This document shows positions 47,621-56,689 of a stretch of 64,000 bases of DNA, one piece after another. Under the pieces are notes generated by a model, which was not told where the DNA came from, made no database searches, and worked only from the letters and a program-made list of their open reading frames with translations. The position numbers were made by a program, and so were the translations under genes. Numbering within the stretch: position 1 is the first letter of the stretch; each line of letters begins with the position of its first letter. This DNA is from Winslowiella arboricola (GTDB taxonomy: Bacteria; Pseudomonadota; Gammaproteobacteria; Enterobacterales; Enterobacteriaceae), in the NCBI RefSeq assembly GCF_025527015.1, contig NZ_JAODIM010000034.1, positions 1 through 64,000 on the forward strand, given 5' to 3'.

Positions 47621-47638
47621 ATGAAAGTTTTATGACAT
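47621..47638 (-). promoter_or_regulatory. Pho box (PhoB site) for phoE
   Basis: Minus strand ATGTCATAAAACTTTCAT fits CTGTCATAAA-(A/T)CTGTCA in both halves with two or three mismatches, about 80 bases before the phoE start codon. Confidence 0.75.
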
Positions 47639-47785
47639 TTTTTCTGATTTCTTGTTAATTGCGAACTTATGGTCTACGCCATTGTCCGCGCTATTTTGTG
47701 CTTTTCCGCCACTGGCTGTTGGCTTAACCGGTCACACCTGATTAAATGGCTGTTTACAGACTTTTTTTACCAACGGCAGGAAATA

Positions 47786-48889
47786 ATGAGCGGCAGTCAG
47801 ACCCTGGTGGTTAAATTAGGTACCAGCGTCCTTACCGGCGGGTCACGTCGGTTAAATCGGGCACATATCGTTGAACTGGTTCGTCAGTGCGCACAGCAGC
47901 ACGCGGCCGGGCATCGTATCGTCATCGTGACGTCGGGGGCGATGGCCGCCGGACGGGAACATCTTGGCTACCCCGAACTGCCGCCCACCATCGCCTCAAA
48001 GCAGCTGCTGGCTGCGGTGGGGCAGAGCCGTTTAATTCAGTTATGGGAGCAGCTGTTCTCCATCTACGGTATCCATATTGGCCAGATGCTGCTGACGCGT
48101 GCCGATCTTGAAGATCGTGAGCGTTTTCTCAATGCGCGTGACACCTTACGCGCGCTGCTCGACAACCATATCGTGCCGGTGATTAACGAAAACGATGCGG
48201 TGGCGACGGCGGAAATTAAAGTCGGCGATAACGATAATCTCTCTGCGCTGGCGGCGATGCTGGCGGGCGCAGATAAACTGCTGTTGTTAACTGACCAGCC
48301 GGGACTGTTTACCGCCGATCCGCGCAATAACCCGGCGGCGGAGCTGATTAGCGATGTCCATGGTATTGACGATGCATTGCGGACTATCGCCGGTGACAGC
48401 GTATCGGGCCTTGGCACCGGTGGCATGGCCACCAAACTGCAGGCCGCGGATGTCGCCTGCCGTGCCGGTATCGATGTGATTATTGCCGCCGGTAGCCGTG
48501 CGGGCGTGATTGGCGATGTGATCGCCGGTCAGCCGGTTGGCACCCGTTTCCATGCGCTGCAAACGCCGCTGGAAAACCGCAAACGCTGGATTTTTGGCGC
48601 GCCACCGGCTGGTGAAATCGTGATTGACGATGGTGCGCTGTCGGCGATGCTGGAGCGCGGCAGTTCGCTGCTGCCAAAAGGTATCCGCGAGGTTGATGGC
48701 AATTTCTCACGTGGCGAAGTGATCCGTATCCGCAGCCTGCAAGGGCGCGATGTGGCGCATGGTGTATCGCGTTATAACAGCGATGCAATGCGCATGATCG
48801 CCGGACACCACAGTCAGAAAATCAGTGAGATTCTCGGTTATGAATATGGTCCGGTTGCCGTCCACCGCGACGATATGATTGTCAGTTAA
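47786..48889 (+). CDS. proB: Glutamate 5-kinase
   Basis: A 367-residue enzyme: amino-acid-kinase domain ([38 protein letters not shown]) and a C-terminal PUA domain. It phosphorylates glutamate in the first step of proline synthesis and is feedback-inhibited by proline. I chose the ATG at 47786 after GGCAGGAAA to match E. coli; the frame is open to 47669. Ten bases separate it from proA. Confidence 0.97.
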   Translation: MSGSQTLVVKLGTSVLTGGSRRLNRAHIVELVRQCAQQHAAGHRIVIVTSGAMAAGREHLGYPELPPTIASKQLLAAVGQSRLIQLWEQLFSIYGIHIGQMLLTRADLEDRERFLNARDTLRALLDNHIVPVINENDAVATAEIKVGDNDNLSALAAMLAGADKLLLLTDQPGLFTADPRNNPAAELISDVHGIDDALRTIAGDSVSGLGTGGMATKLQAADVACRAGIDVIIAAGSRAGVIGDVIAGQPVGTRFHALQTPLENRKRWIFGAPPAGEIVIDDGALSAMLERGSSLLPKGIREVDGNFSRGEVIRIRSLQGRDVAHGVSRYNSDAMRMIAGHHSQKISEILGYEYGPVAVHRDDMIVS

Positions 48890-48899
48890 GGAGTTTTCG

Positions 48900-50153
48900 A
48901 TGCTTGAGGAAATGGGTAAAGCCGCGAAAGCCGCCTCTTACCAGCTTTCGGTGTTAACCACCGCGCAGAAAAATCAGGTTCTGCTGACTATCGCCGACAG
49001 CCTTGAAGCGCAGAGCGCAGAGATTCTGGCGGCCAACGAACAGGATCTGGCCGACGCACGCCAGAATGGAATGGGTGCTGCACTGCTTGATCGGCTGATG
49101 CTCAATCCGGCGCGCCTGAAGGGCATCGCGGATGATGTGCGCCAGGTTTGTCGCCTCGCCGATCCGGTGGGTTTACTGATTGATGGCGGCCAGCTGGACA
49201 GCGGACTGCGGATTGAACGTCGTCGCGTGCCGCTGGGTGTGGTAGGGGTGATCTATGAAGCGCGTCCCAATGTGACGGTGGATGTTGCCTCGCTATGCCT
49301 GAAAACCGGTAATGCGGTAATTCTGCGCGGCGGCAAAGAGACCTGGCGTACCAATAGCGCCACGGTACGGGTGATTCAGCGCGCGCTGCACCAGCATGGC
49401 TTACCGGCTGGCGCGGTGCAGGCGATCGAAAGCCCGGATCGCGAGCTGGTGAATCAGCTGCTGAAGCTGGATCGCTATGTCGATATGCTGATCCCACGCG
49501 GCGGCGCCGGATTACATAAGCTTTGCCGCGAGCAGTCGACGATCCCGGTGATCACCGGCGGTATCGGCGTGTGCCATATCTTTGTTGACCAGTCGATTGA
49601 GCTGGATGCGGCGCTGAAGGTGATTGTTAACGCCAAGAAACAGCGCCCAAGCGCCTGCAACTCGGTGGAAACCTTGCTGGTGCATCAGGCGCTTGCCGCC
49701 TCTTTCCTGCCGGCGTTAAGCAGCCGTATGGCGCAGGAAGGGATCAAATTGCATGCCGACGCGCAATCGCTGCCTGTGTTGCAGGCGGGGGGCGCAGAGG
49801 TGGTGGCGGTGAATGAGGCGGATTACAACGATGAATGGCTGTCGCTGGATCTGAATGTCAAAGTGGTGGCGGATATGGATGAGGCCATTGCGCATATTCG
49901 CGAACATGGCACTCAGCACTCCGATGCAATTCTGACCCGCACCATCCAGAATGCCGACCGTTTTGTTAAGCAGGTCGACTCTTCAGCGGTTTATGTCAAT
50001 GCCAGCACCCGGTTTACCGACGGCGGCGAGTTTGGTTTAGGCGCTGAAGTGGCGGTGAGTACGCAGAAACTGCATGCGCGCGGCCCGATGGGGCTGGAAG
50101 CGTTAACCACCTACAAATGGATCGCTTACGGCGACGATACGATTCGCGGATAA
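48900..50153 (+). CDS. proA: Glutamate-5-semialdehyde dehydrogenase
   Basis: A 417-residue aldehyde-dehydrogenase-fold reductase, the E. coli length. The catalytic Cys is in [13 protein letters not shown], and [17 protein letters not shown] marks the N-terminal region. It reduces glutamyl-5-phosphate from ProB to the semialdehyde. AAGGAG lies just before the ATG at 48900. Confidence 0.97.
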   Translation: MLEEMGKAAKAASYQLSVLTTAQKNQVLLTIADSLEAQSAEILAANEQDLADARQNGMGAALLDRLMLNPARLKGIADDVRQVCRLADPVGLLIDGGQLDSGLRIERRRVPLGVVGVIYEARPNVTVDVASLCLKTGNAVILRGGKETWRTNSATVRVIQRALHQHGLPAGAVQAIESPDRELVNQLLKLDRYVDMLIPRGGAGLHKLCREQSTIPVITGGIGVCHIFVDQSIELDAALKVIVNAKKQRPSACNSVETLLVHQALAASFLPALSSRMAQEGIKLHADAQSLPVLQAGGAEVVAVNEADYNDEWLSLDLNVKVVADMDEAIAHIREHGTQHSDAILTRTIQNADRFVKQVDSSAVYVNASTRFTDGGEFGLGAEVAVSTQKLHARGPMGLEALTTYKWIAYGDDTIRG

Positions 50154-50178
50154 TGCGCTTGATGGCAGGAGAAGAGAT

Positions 50179-50805
50179 TTGACGCTTTCCCAGTGGTTAC
50201 CTTTTGCTGCCATCGCCCTTGGCCTGGTGCTGACGCCCGGACCAAATATGATTTATCTGGTGTCGCGCTCCATCTGTCAGGGGCATAAAGCCGGTCTGAT
50301 TTCGCTGGCCGGTGTGGCGCTGGGGTTTATTTTCTATATGCTCTGCGCCGCCCTCGGCATAACCGCGCTGGTGATGGCGGTGCCTTTTGCTTATGACGCA
50401 TTACGCATTGCTGGTGCGCTCTATCTGCTGTGGCTTGCCTGGCAGTCGCTGCGCAGTGGCACCTCGCCTTTTCAGTTACGTACGCTGAAACCTGACAGTC
50501 CACGCAAGCTGTTTACCATGGGGCTGATCACCAACCTGCTTAATCCCAAAGCGGCAGTGCTCTATCTCTCCCTGCTACCGCAATTTATCAACCCCTCTCA
50601 GGGCAATGTGCTGGCGCAATCCCTGACACTGGGTTTTAGTCAGATAATCATCAGTATGCTGGTGAATAGCGTAATTATCTTTACCGCTGGCTCAATTGCG
50701 CAATTTCTCTCCGGTCGCCCGTTATGGCAACGTGTTCAACGCTGGTTAATGGCGACGGTATTAGCCGGACTGGCAGTACGCATGGTGATGGATGTGCGCA
50801 AGTAA
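50179..50805 (+). CDS. LysE/RhtB-family amino acid exporter
   Basis: A 208-residue membrane protein with about six hydrophobic segments and the family opening ALGLVLTPGPNMIYLVSRSI. It probably exports an amino acid or homoserine-lactone-like compound; the substrate is not readable. The start is TTG, chosen because GGAGAAGAG sits just upstream. It lies 25 bases after proA on the same strand and may be read with proBA, in which case proline or a precursor would be a candidate. That link is inference. Confidence 0.87.
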   Translation: MTLSQWLPFAAIALGLVLTPGPNMIYLVSRSICQGHKAGLISLAGVALGFIFYMLCAALGITALVMAVPFAYDALRIAGALYLLWLAWQSLRSGTSPFQLRTLKPDSPRKLFTMGLITNLLNPKAAVLYLSLLPQFINPSQGNVLAQSLTLGFSQIIISMLVNSVIIFTAGSIAQFLSGRPLWQRVQRWLMATVLAGLAVRMVMDVRK

Positions 50806-50841
50806 GCCGAACACATCCATCCACCTACTGCTTAACCGATG

Positions 50842-51516
50842 TTACCAGGTCAGCACATTTCCGGCATAGTCGACATAATGATGGCCACCTTTACCGCGCC
50901 ATTTGTCCAGTTGATCGGCAATTCCACTGGCACTTTGCGCAACTGTCAGTGTTGCTTCGCTCCCACCCATATCGGTTTGTACCCAACCCGGATGAACGCA
51001 GAGCAGCGTTTGGCTGTGCCGTGCCGTGGTCTGTGCCAGTTCGCGTGACAGCATATTCAGCGCCGCTTTACTGGCGGCATACAGCGGATAAGTTGCGTCG
51101 TTATTTTCATTCAGGCTGGCCAGTTGCGATGACATCAGGGCCAGAATGCCGGTTTCAGGCGTCAGCAGTGGCAGCAGTTCAGCGGCACAACGCACCGGAG
51201 AGAAAGCATTGGTGGTAAACAGCGCGAGGAGTTCATCATCGCTGGCCTGCATAACATCCTGATGCTCCGGGCCAAACACGCCAGCATTAATAAAAATCAC
51301 CTCAAACTGACTGGTGCTGAGCGGCTCCTGCAGGGCGCTGCGCTGTCCGGCATCGTTAATATCCAGCGTCAGCCAGTCGATGGCCGGGTGAGATTCAGGA
51401 ATTGCGTTACGGGTGGTGGCGGTAACCAGCCATCCGCGTTCGGCCAGCGTAGTTGCCAGACCTAAACCAATACCACGTGAAGCACCGATGATGAGGGCAT
51501 GTTTACTGTTTTCCAC
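50842..51516 (-). CDS. Short-chain dehydrogenase/reductase
   Basis: A 224-residue SDR. The cofactor motif is GASRGIGLGLA near residue 11, INAGV follows, and the catalytic pair is in YAASK near residue 146. The N-terminal Arg-rich stretch after the second strand (TTRN) suggests NADP(H). The substrate is unknown. It converges with the exporter gene over a 36-base gap. Confidence 0.88.
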   Translation of the reverse strand: MENSKHALIIGASRGIGLGLATTLAERGWLVTATTRNAIPESHPAIDWLTLDINDAGQRSALQEPLSTSQFEVIFINAGVFGPEHQDVMQASDDELLALFTTNAFSPVRCAAELLPLLTPETGILALMSSQLASLNENNDATYPLYAASKAALNMLSRELAQTTARHSQTLLCVHPGWVQTDMGGSEATLTVAQSASGIADQLDKWRGKGGHHYVDYAGNVLTW

Positions 51517-51712
51517 GCAAACTCCTGTTATTTATTGAGGAACAAAGGCTTACAGAGATTAAGCATAGCGGAATGGTCTAAATATGTAAGATGTCGCGCG
51601 CGTGAATCGTTATTTATTCTCCGCGAGCCGGGTTTGTCACTCGGCGGATCGCTCCTTGCTTTTTCTCTTCGCCGCCTTAAAATTTCGTCATCTTCGGAAC
51701 AAGGAAAGTCAT

Positions 51713-52750
51713 ATGTCGCGTTATTGGTGGAAGGATCTTCTCGACAGGAACCATAGCTGGCAGGGGCTGGAGCTGCATAGTCCGCCGGGTCCTGATGCGG
51801 GCGCCACAATAGAAATGCGCAGCGGCCACCATGGCCGCATGACATTGTCTGTGCGCGAGATGCCGCTATTTTGGGCCTCGATGCTTAACGATCATTCCGG
51901 TGTCTGGCTGGTGTTTAATGAGGATCACCCGGATCAACACGCGCTGTTGCCGCCCGTGACTTCACAGCAGCTTGAGTCGATTCAGCGTGGCGGAGCGCAA
52001 GCGTGGACCGCTGAATGGTGCCGCTACTTTGCCCGCCAGCTGTTTACCTCTCCCACACCGCTGTTACCTGCCCGTCGTTGCCTGTTGCGTCCCATGTCGC
52101 CAGTCGCGCCTGCTACGCCTTATTCTCATCAACAACAACGCCCGATTGAGCGCTGGCGTTTTCAGGCGCCTGCCAGCGCCGGAAATATGGGCTGTGACTG
52201 GACACTTTATGGTGAAGATTTTCCTGATTTGACAGCCCCACAGCGCGTGTTGCTAGTGGACTGGTGGTGGGGCGGTAATCTGCTGCTCGGGCGATATCCC
52301 ATCCAGCCTGAAACCGGGCGTTTGAAATGGTGGCGTAAAAAATCTCGGGAGGGCAGCTTACCGCCGATTCTGGTCTGGCATATCGCCGGCCTGGCATCGT
52401 ATGTCATTCTTGATGGTCATTACCGTTTACAGGCAGCGATGGAAGAGGGGATCCCACCGCAATTTATTGTACTCAGCGAGCTCAGTGAAAGACATTTCGT
52501 ACCGGATGCGGAACATCAGGCTCGTGTGCAGCGGGCATTAGAAGTGCAGCAGCGCAATAATCCCAATTACCATATTGATAGCGCCAATCAGACGCTGATC
52601 AATTTGTATGATACACGTGATCTTTATGCCTCTACCCACAGCCGCGCCGTGCTGGGCGATGGTGAATCATGGGCAAAGGAAGTAAAAGATTATTTGTACC
52701 GACATCAGGCTGGGGAATATCTGGAGAAGATCCTGCATCGAATCGCGTAA
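51713..52750 (+). CDS. Stand-alone ParB-like nuclease-fold protein
   Basis: A 345-residue protein of unknown role. Residues around 225-265 look like the ParB/sulfiredoxin nucleotide-binding core: LPPILVWHIAG then ILDGHYRLQAAMEEGI, the usual H-R replaced by H-Y-R. There is no HTH, so it is unlike partition ParB. It has an unusually Trp-rich N-terminus (YWWKDLL). I chose the ATG at 51713 after AAGGAAAG; the frame is open to 51602. No parA or plasmid gene is nearby. Confidence 0.8.
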   Translation: MSRYWWKDLLDRNHSWQGLELHSPPGPDAGATIEMRSGHHGRMTLSVREMPLFWASMLNDHSGVWLVFNEDHPDQHALLPPVTSQQLESIQRGGAQAWTAEWCRYFARQLFTSPTPLLPARRCLLRPMSPVAPATPYSHQQQRPIERWRFQAPASAGNMGCDWTLYGEDFPDLTAPQRVLLVDWWWGGNLLLGRYPIQPETGRLKWWRKKSREGSLPPILVWHIAGLASYVILDGHYRLQAAMEEGIPPQFIVLSELSERHFVPDAEHQARVQRALEVQQRNNPNYHIDSANQTLINLYDTRDLYASTHSRAVLGDGESWAKEVKDYLYRHQAGEYLEKILHRIA

Positions 52751-52963
52751 TTCACCCCGGCCGGGTTTGCGCTGGATACGGAACTTATTTAAGGGGATAA
52801 GTTTCGTTATATCTCTTCGCAAAAGCGACAAATTTGGTGGGAGCAGGATGCTGTTTACTGGTGATGTCTGACTGGCTGGGCCGTACTTTTAACGTATTGT
52901 GAAGGATTTGGGGCAGACTTACTGCAAGGTCCGCCACAACAATCCCGCTTTACGGCAGCAATA

Positions 52964-53854
52964 TCAGCCAGGTCCATCGCTGGCGGCGGCCAACAGTGGC
53001 ACCACCACATCGCTAATCGGCGTAGGGATGCCGTGAGCCTGACCATATCGCTGCACCACCCCATTGCGGATATCCCACTCCAGCGGCCGACCGGCTTGAC
53101 GATCGGCAAGAATAGAGGTGCCTAAGTCAGCCGGGGAACGATGAAATCCATCAACGATCTCTTGCGGTACTTCGTCGCCCAGTATTGCACCCTCCGCACG
53201 AGCCACCGCAAGACATTCCCGCAGATATGCCAGCGACAGGCTGCTGATGTCGGTGCGGGAAAACATACCGGCGCGGCGACCGGCTAACACCATTAAACCT
53301 GCGACTGCATTTTGCAGAAGCTTGCGCCACGCCACGGAGGTGAAGTCCTGTGCGACATCGACCGAACATCGTGTGCCATGTAATGCCGCCAGCACCACAC
53401 GCGTTGCTGGCGTGTCCGGCAAGGTGAGACGTGCTTTGCTGCGTAACCATACCGAGGCATCCGCTTCGCGTTGAGCGGGAAACCATACCACCGAGGGCAG
53501 TACGGTGTTGCCGGACAAGTACGGTGCGAAAAGTGTTTGCTGCTCAACGCCGTTTTGCAGTACGCAGACAACGCTGTTTGCATGGCACAACGCTGAAAGC
53601 CATGGCGCCATCGCCTCTAACTGCGTCGACTTTACCGCAACGAAAACCAAATCAAAGGTGTTTTGTATTGCCGCCGGATCAATCTGCACCGGCCCTGGCA
53701 CCACAATATGACCGCCGTCAAAGCGCAGCTCCAGTTGTGGGTGCGCCGTGCGGCCACACATTGTCGGTGTGCGTCCGACCTCATGCAGAGCCGCCGCGAT
53801 GGTTGTGCCGATTGCCCCCGGACCTATCAGGGCGACGGTTGGATATTCAGACAT
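52964..53854 (-). CDS. Ketopantoate-reductase-like oxidoreductase (PanE/ApbA family)
   Basis: A 296-residue NADP-dependent reductase. The Rossmann motif is LIGPGAIGTTIAAAL at the N-terminus, VAVKSTQ carries the usual active-site Lys region, and a helical C-terminal domain follows. E. coli panE is elsewhere and differs, so this is likely a paralog acting on another 2-oxo acid. The ATG at 53854 has AGGAGG nine bases upstream; an ATG two codons earlier is possible. It lies 21 bases downstream of the first coiled-coil gene. Confidence 0.85.
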   Translation of the reverse strand: MSEYPTVALIGPGAIGTTIAAALHEVGRTPTMCGRTAHPQLELRFDGGHIVVPGPVQIDPAAIQNTFDLVFVAVKSTQLEAMAPWLSALCHANSVVCVLQNGVEQQTLFAPYLSGNTVLPSVVWFPAQREADASVWLRSKARLTLPDTPATRVVLAALHGTRCSVDVAQDFTSVAWRKLLQNAVAGLMVLAGRRAGMFSRTDISSLSLAYLRECLAVARAEGAILGDEVPQEIVDGFHRSPADLGTSILADRQAGRPLEWDIRNGVVQRYGQAHGIPTPISDVVVPLLAAASDGPG

Positions 53855-53875
53855 CGTCATTATCCTCCTGTGTCG

Positions 53876-54265
53876 TTATTGCGTATCTCTCTTCGCTTGC
53901 TCAACACGCATATCACTGATCATTGCCGTCAGTTTATCGAGTTTCTCATCGGTTTTGCTACTGATGGCATCCAGTTTCGCATCAAATTTGCTGTTCATCG
54001 CATCCAGTTTTGCATCAAATCTGGCGCCCATAGCCTCGATTTTTGCATCAAGCCTGACACCCACGACATCGATTTTGTCGTTAACGCGGTTGAAATCTTC
54101 TCTGGTGTCCGCCCTGAGTACAGATACCTCCGTTCTTACCTCAGATATCTGGCCCTTGACGTTAACATAAATTGTCCAGGCGCCTAATGCGGCGACCCCC
54201 AGAGCGCCAATGGCGACGTTAAGCGCGCTCCAGAAATTTAAGGGAGAGTTAGGGTTAAAATTAAT
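53876..54265 (-). CDS. Membrane-anchored coiled-coil protein, copy 1, apparent ATT start
   Basis: A 129-codon open frame homologous over its full length to the genes at 55746 and 56369: one hydrophobic segment (ALNVAIGALGVAALGAWTIY) followed by a coiled coil built of 11-residue units such as RFDAKLDAMNS, then the tail ISDMRVEQAKR. At the position of the paralogs' ATG this copy has ATT, nine bases after GGAG, exactly the paralogs' spacing. No ATG, GTG or TTG lies near. It may use the very rare ATT start, start at an internal ATG (54064, only the soluble repeat part), or be a start-lost pseudogene. The frame is otherwise intact. The function is unknown. Confidence 0.6.
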   Translation of the reverse strand: MNFNPNSPLNFWSALNVAIGALGVAALGAWTIYVNVKGQISEVRTEVSVLRADTREDFNRVNDKIDVVGVRLDAKIEAMGARFDAKLDAMNSKFDAKLDAISSKTDEKLDKLTAMISDMRVEQAKRDTQ

Positions 54266-54986
54266 ATTGTTTTTCTCCTCAGTTTTTAGTGAGTTTGTTA
54301 TTTTTTTTATTTTATATAATTATATTGCTGGGCTGTTGGTGTAATTTCCAGCTAATTAAATTGAATGACTGGATTTTATTTGGTCTGTTTTTAAAATGCA
54401 ACAGGATTATTTATGGTAATTTTTTTCCATAAATAACCTTAATCGCTAATGGTGTCTGTTTATTGTTTTTTATTACCATGGTTATTAACAGTGGGTTTCT
54501 GCGAAATTAGTCCGTAAGACATGAATGGGTAATGTGACTATTTCAATTCAATCAACGATATAAATAGTTTTCTATGCCTCGATAGTTAAGTGTAAAACCT
54601 TTGGCGGGTAATTATACTCCTGGTGTTGTGCATCATAGAACGTTATGGAAAGAGCTCAGGGTAATGGCAAAATCAAAGATTATTTTTGTAATCATTGTTT
54701 AAATCAGAAGGGTTGATGCCGGGCTAACTCAAAGAGATATCCTGTCCATAGTTGCATTATTTATCAGTGTCGCCGTTGGTGATACCAACGAACAGCATTG
54801 CTTTTTGATTATCAAATGATGAGGCCGTATTTTCATTCTTAACCGGATCGCATTTACGTAAAAGCTCGCTGAAAGCGATGGCTATTCCCTGCAAGGTCAT
54901 ACCTGGATGACCAATAATCAGACCTTATCCCTTGCCTGACGCCGCGACAATGCTACGATGAGCTAAAACCATCGTGGTGTTAATAA
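54266..54986. other. 720-base AT-rich intergenic region
   Basis: This is the leader of coiled-coil copy 1 and the promoter area of the lipoprotein gene. The first 50 bases resemble the upstream flank of copy 3 (shared GAGTTTGTTATTTTT). The middle is AT-rich with no reading frame of note. At 54757-54900 lies a short minus-strand frame. A possible promoter for the lipoprotein is TTGCCT (54932) with TACGAT (54954), 16 bases apart. Confidence 0.55.
54757..54900 (-). CDS. Possible small or decayed open reading frame
   Basis: A 47-codon frame reading MTLQGIAIAFSELLRKC at the start and GITNGDTDK at the end; the open frame begins about ten codons upstream. The amino acid make-up looks protein-like, but no ribosome site precedes the ATG and I do not recognise it. 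It may be the end of a deleted gene. Confidence 0.25.
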   Translation of the reverse strand: MTLQGIAIAFSELLRKCDPVKNENTASSFDNQKAMLFVGITNGDTDK

Positions 54987-55292
54987 ATGAAAAATCTGGT
55001 GCCCGGCTTATTTATATTACTGCTTCTTGCAGGCTGCGTCTCTTCGGTAGGGCAGAACTTTGACGATGCAAAATTAAGTCAAATTCGCAAAGGTCAGTCC
55101 ACGAAATCCGACCTTATTGCCCTGTTCGGCCAGCCAGCAACCGATACGCCTTATCCTGAAGGTAACGCGATTCTGGTGTGGAACTGGAGTCAGGCCAGAG
55201 CGATGAACACCACCTCCGGCAAAACGCTGACTATCAAACTGGATAATGGCAGGGTTGAAAGCTATTCGGTGAGTAAAACGTCGATGGAGTAA
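54987..55292 (+). CDS. Small outer-membrane-type lipoprotein, BamE/SmpA-like
   Basis: A 101-residue protein with a lipoprotein signal (lipobox LLAGC, Cys17) and a short mature part. QIRKGQSTKSDLIALFGQP resembles the KGMTRxQV-LG-P core of BamE/OmlA-fold lipoproteins. The function is unknown. Part of its 3' end is duplicated at 56921-57016. The next gene is fosA, 24 bases on. Confidence 0.85.
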   Translation: MKNLVPGLFILLLLAGCVSSVGQNFDDAKLSQIRKGQSTKSDLIALFGQPATDTPYPEGNAILVWNWSQARAMNTTSGKTLTIKLDNGRVESYSVSKTSME

Positions 55293-55316
55293 ACCTCGTT
55301 TTCACTGGAGGAGTGC

Positions 55317-55730
55317 ATGTTAAAAAATCTTAACCATCTTACCCTTGCGGTCTCTGATTTATCTGTAAGTCTGGACTTTTATCACTCTCTGCTGGGTTTG
55401 CAGCGACATGCAACCTGGGAAAATGGCGCATATCTCTCTTGTGGCGATCTCTGGCTGTGTCTGTCGGTTGACCCGCTTCGTCGTCGGTTGAATGCAGAAG
55501 AGAGCGACTATACGCATTACGCCTTCACGATTGATCGACAGGATTTTCAGCCGTTTGTGCTGCGCCTTGAGCAGGCAAAGATTCGCATATGGAAACGCAA
55601 CAAAAGTGAAGGGGAGTCCTGTTATTTCCTCGACCCGGATGGTCATAAACTGGAAGTTCATGTCGGTGGTTTGCAGGAGCGACTGGCGGCCTGTCATCAG
55701 CAGCCTTATGCAGGCATGGTGTTTAGTTAG
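55317..55730 (+). CDS. fosA: Fosfomycin glutathione transferase FosA
   Basis: A 137-residue vicinal-oxygen-chelate enzyme. The metal ligands fit His7 (NHLTLAV), His67 (THYAF) and Glu113 (KLEVHVG), and the stretches SCGDLWLCLS, RNKSEG and YFLDPDGHKLE are typical of FosA. It adds glutathione to fosfomycin and inactivates it. There is no mobile element beside it, so it looks like an intrinsic chromosomal gene. Its last 40 bases were copied to 56309-56350 in a local duplication. Activity is not proven by sequence alone. Confidence 0.92.
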   Translation: MLKNLNHLTLAVSDLSVSLDFYHSLLGLQRHATWENGAYLSCGDLWLCLSVDPLRRRLNAEESDYTHYAFTIDRQDFQPFVLRLEQAKIRIWKRNKSEGESCYFLDPDGHKLEVHVGGLQERLAACHQQPYAGMVFS

Positions 55731-56303
55731 TCTGCCCGGCTGTTATTAAGACTCTCTTTTTGCTTGCTCAACGCGCATATCACTGATCATTGCGGTAAGT
55801 TTATCGAGTTTCTCATCGGTTTTGCTACTGATGGCATCAAGCTTCGCATCAAATCTGGCACTCATGGCATCAATTTTCGTATCAAGTCTGGTGCTCATGG
55901 CATCCTGCCTGGCGCTTACGATATCAATTTTGTCGTTAAGGCGGTGGAAATCTTCCCTGGTGTCTGCCCTGAGTGTGGAGACTTCCGTTCTCACCTCAGA
56001 TATCTGTCCCTGGACGTTAAGGTAAATTGTCCAGGCACCTAATGCGATAATCCCCAGAGCGCCAACGGCGACATTGAGTGCGCTCCAGAAAGTTAAGGGA
56101 GAGTTAGGGTCAAAAATCATTTTATTTATCTCCTTTATTTTTTCTGTTTAATATGACTTTATATAATTAATGTTGTAAGTAATATAAACTGCAGGTGATA
56201 AATATTAATTTATCCTTATTTGAAAGGCAATATGGTTTCTGGTTACGCTGAGCTGATATTAATTGTTAGCACGTTACATTGTTGTTTTAATGTTTTAGCT
56301 AAC
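55686..56303. repeat. Duplicated segment, unit A
   Basis: Runs from the fosA 3' end through coiled-coil copy 2 and about 180 bases of its upstream flank. Unit B at 56309-56887 repeats it in the same order and direction, with scattered base changes and a shorter coiled-coil gene. Confidence 0.85.
55746..56120 (-). CDS. Membrane-anchored coiled-coil protein, copy 2
   Basis: A 124-residue protein: short N-terminus, one hydrophobic segment (NVAVGALGIIALGAWTIYL), linker EVRTEVSTLRADTREDFHR, then coiled-coil units TRLDTKIDAMS, ARFDAKLDAIS and SKTDEKLDKLT with an extra seven-residue unit (ARQDAMS). The tail ends VEQAKRES. The ATG follows GGAGATAAATAAA. I do not recognise a function. Topology suggests a cytoplasmic coiled coil tethered to the inner membrane, or the reverse. 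Confidence 0.75.
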   Translation of the reverse strand: MIFDPNSPLTFWSALNVAVGALGIIALGAWTIYLNVQGQISEVRTEVSTLRADTREDFHRLNDKIDIVSARQDAMSTRLDTKIDAMSARFDAKLDAISSKTDEKLDKLTAMISDMRVEQAKRES

Positions 56304-56308
56304 ATTCC

Positions 56309-56350
56309 GCGGCCTGTCGTCAGCAGCCTTATGCAGGCATGGTGTTTAGT
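56309..56350 (+). pseudogene. fosA 3' fragment
   Basis: A near-exact copy of the last 45 bases of fosA (GCGGCCTGTC...GGTGTTTAGTTA) carried by the duplication. No start or body is present, so it is non-coding debris. Confidence 0.85.
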
Positions 56351-56368
56351 TAATCTGCCCGGCTGCTA

Positions 56369-56689
56369 TTAAGACTCTCTTTTCGCTTGCTCAACGCGCA
56401 TATCACTGATCATTACGGTAAGTTTATCGAGTTTCTCATCGGTTTTATTGCTGATGACATCAATTTTTGCATCAAGCCTGGCACCCATGGCATCAATTTT
56501 GTCGTTAAGGCGGTGGAAATCTTCCCTGGTGTCTGCCCTGAGTGTGGAGACTTCCGTTCTCACCTCAGATATCTGTCCCTGGACGTTAAGGTAAATTGTC
56601 CAGGCACCTAATGCGATAATCCCCAGAGCGCCAACGGCGACGTTGAGTGCGCTCCAGAAAGTTAAGGGAGAGTTAGGGTCAAAAATCAT
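56369..56689 (-). CDS. Membrane-anchored coiled-coil protein, copy 3
   Basis: A 106-residue protein, the shortest of the three. The membrane part and linker are identical to those of copy 2, but only two full 11-residue units remain (ARLDAKIDVIS, NKTDEKLDKLT). Same start context and same VEQAKRES end. The difference from copy 2 is confined to the repeat array, a sign of recent repeat loss or gain. Confidence 0.75.
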   Translation of the reverse strand: MIFDPNSPLTFWSALNVAVGALGIIALGAWTIYLNVQGQISEVRTEVSTLRADTREDFHRLNDKIDAMGARLDAKIDVISNKTDEKLDKLTVMISDMRVEQAKRES

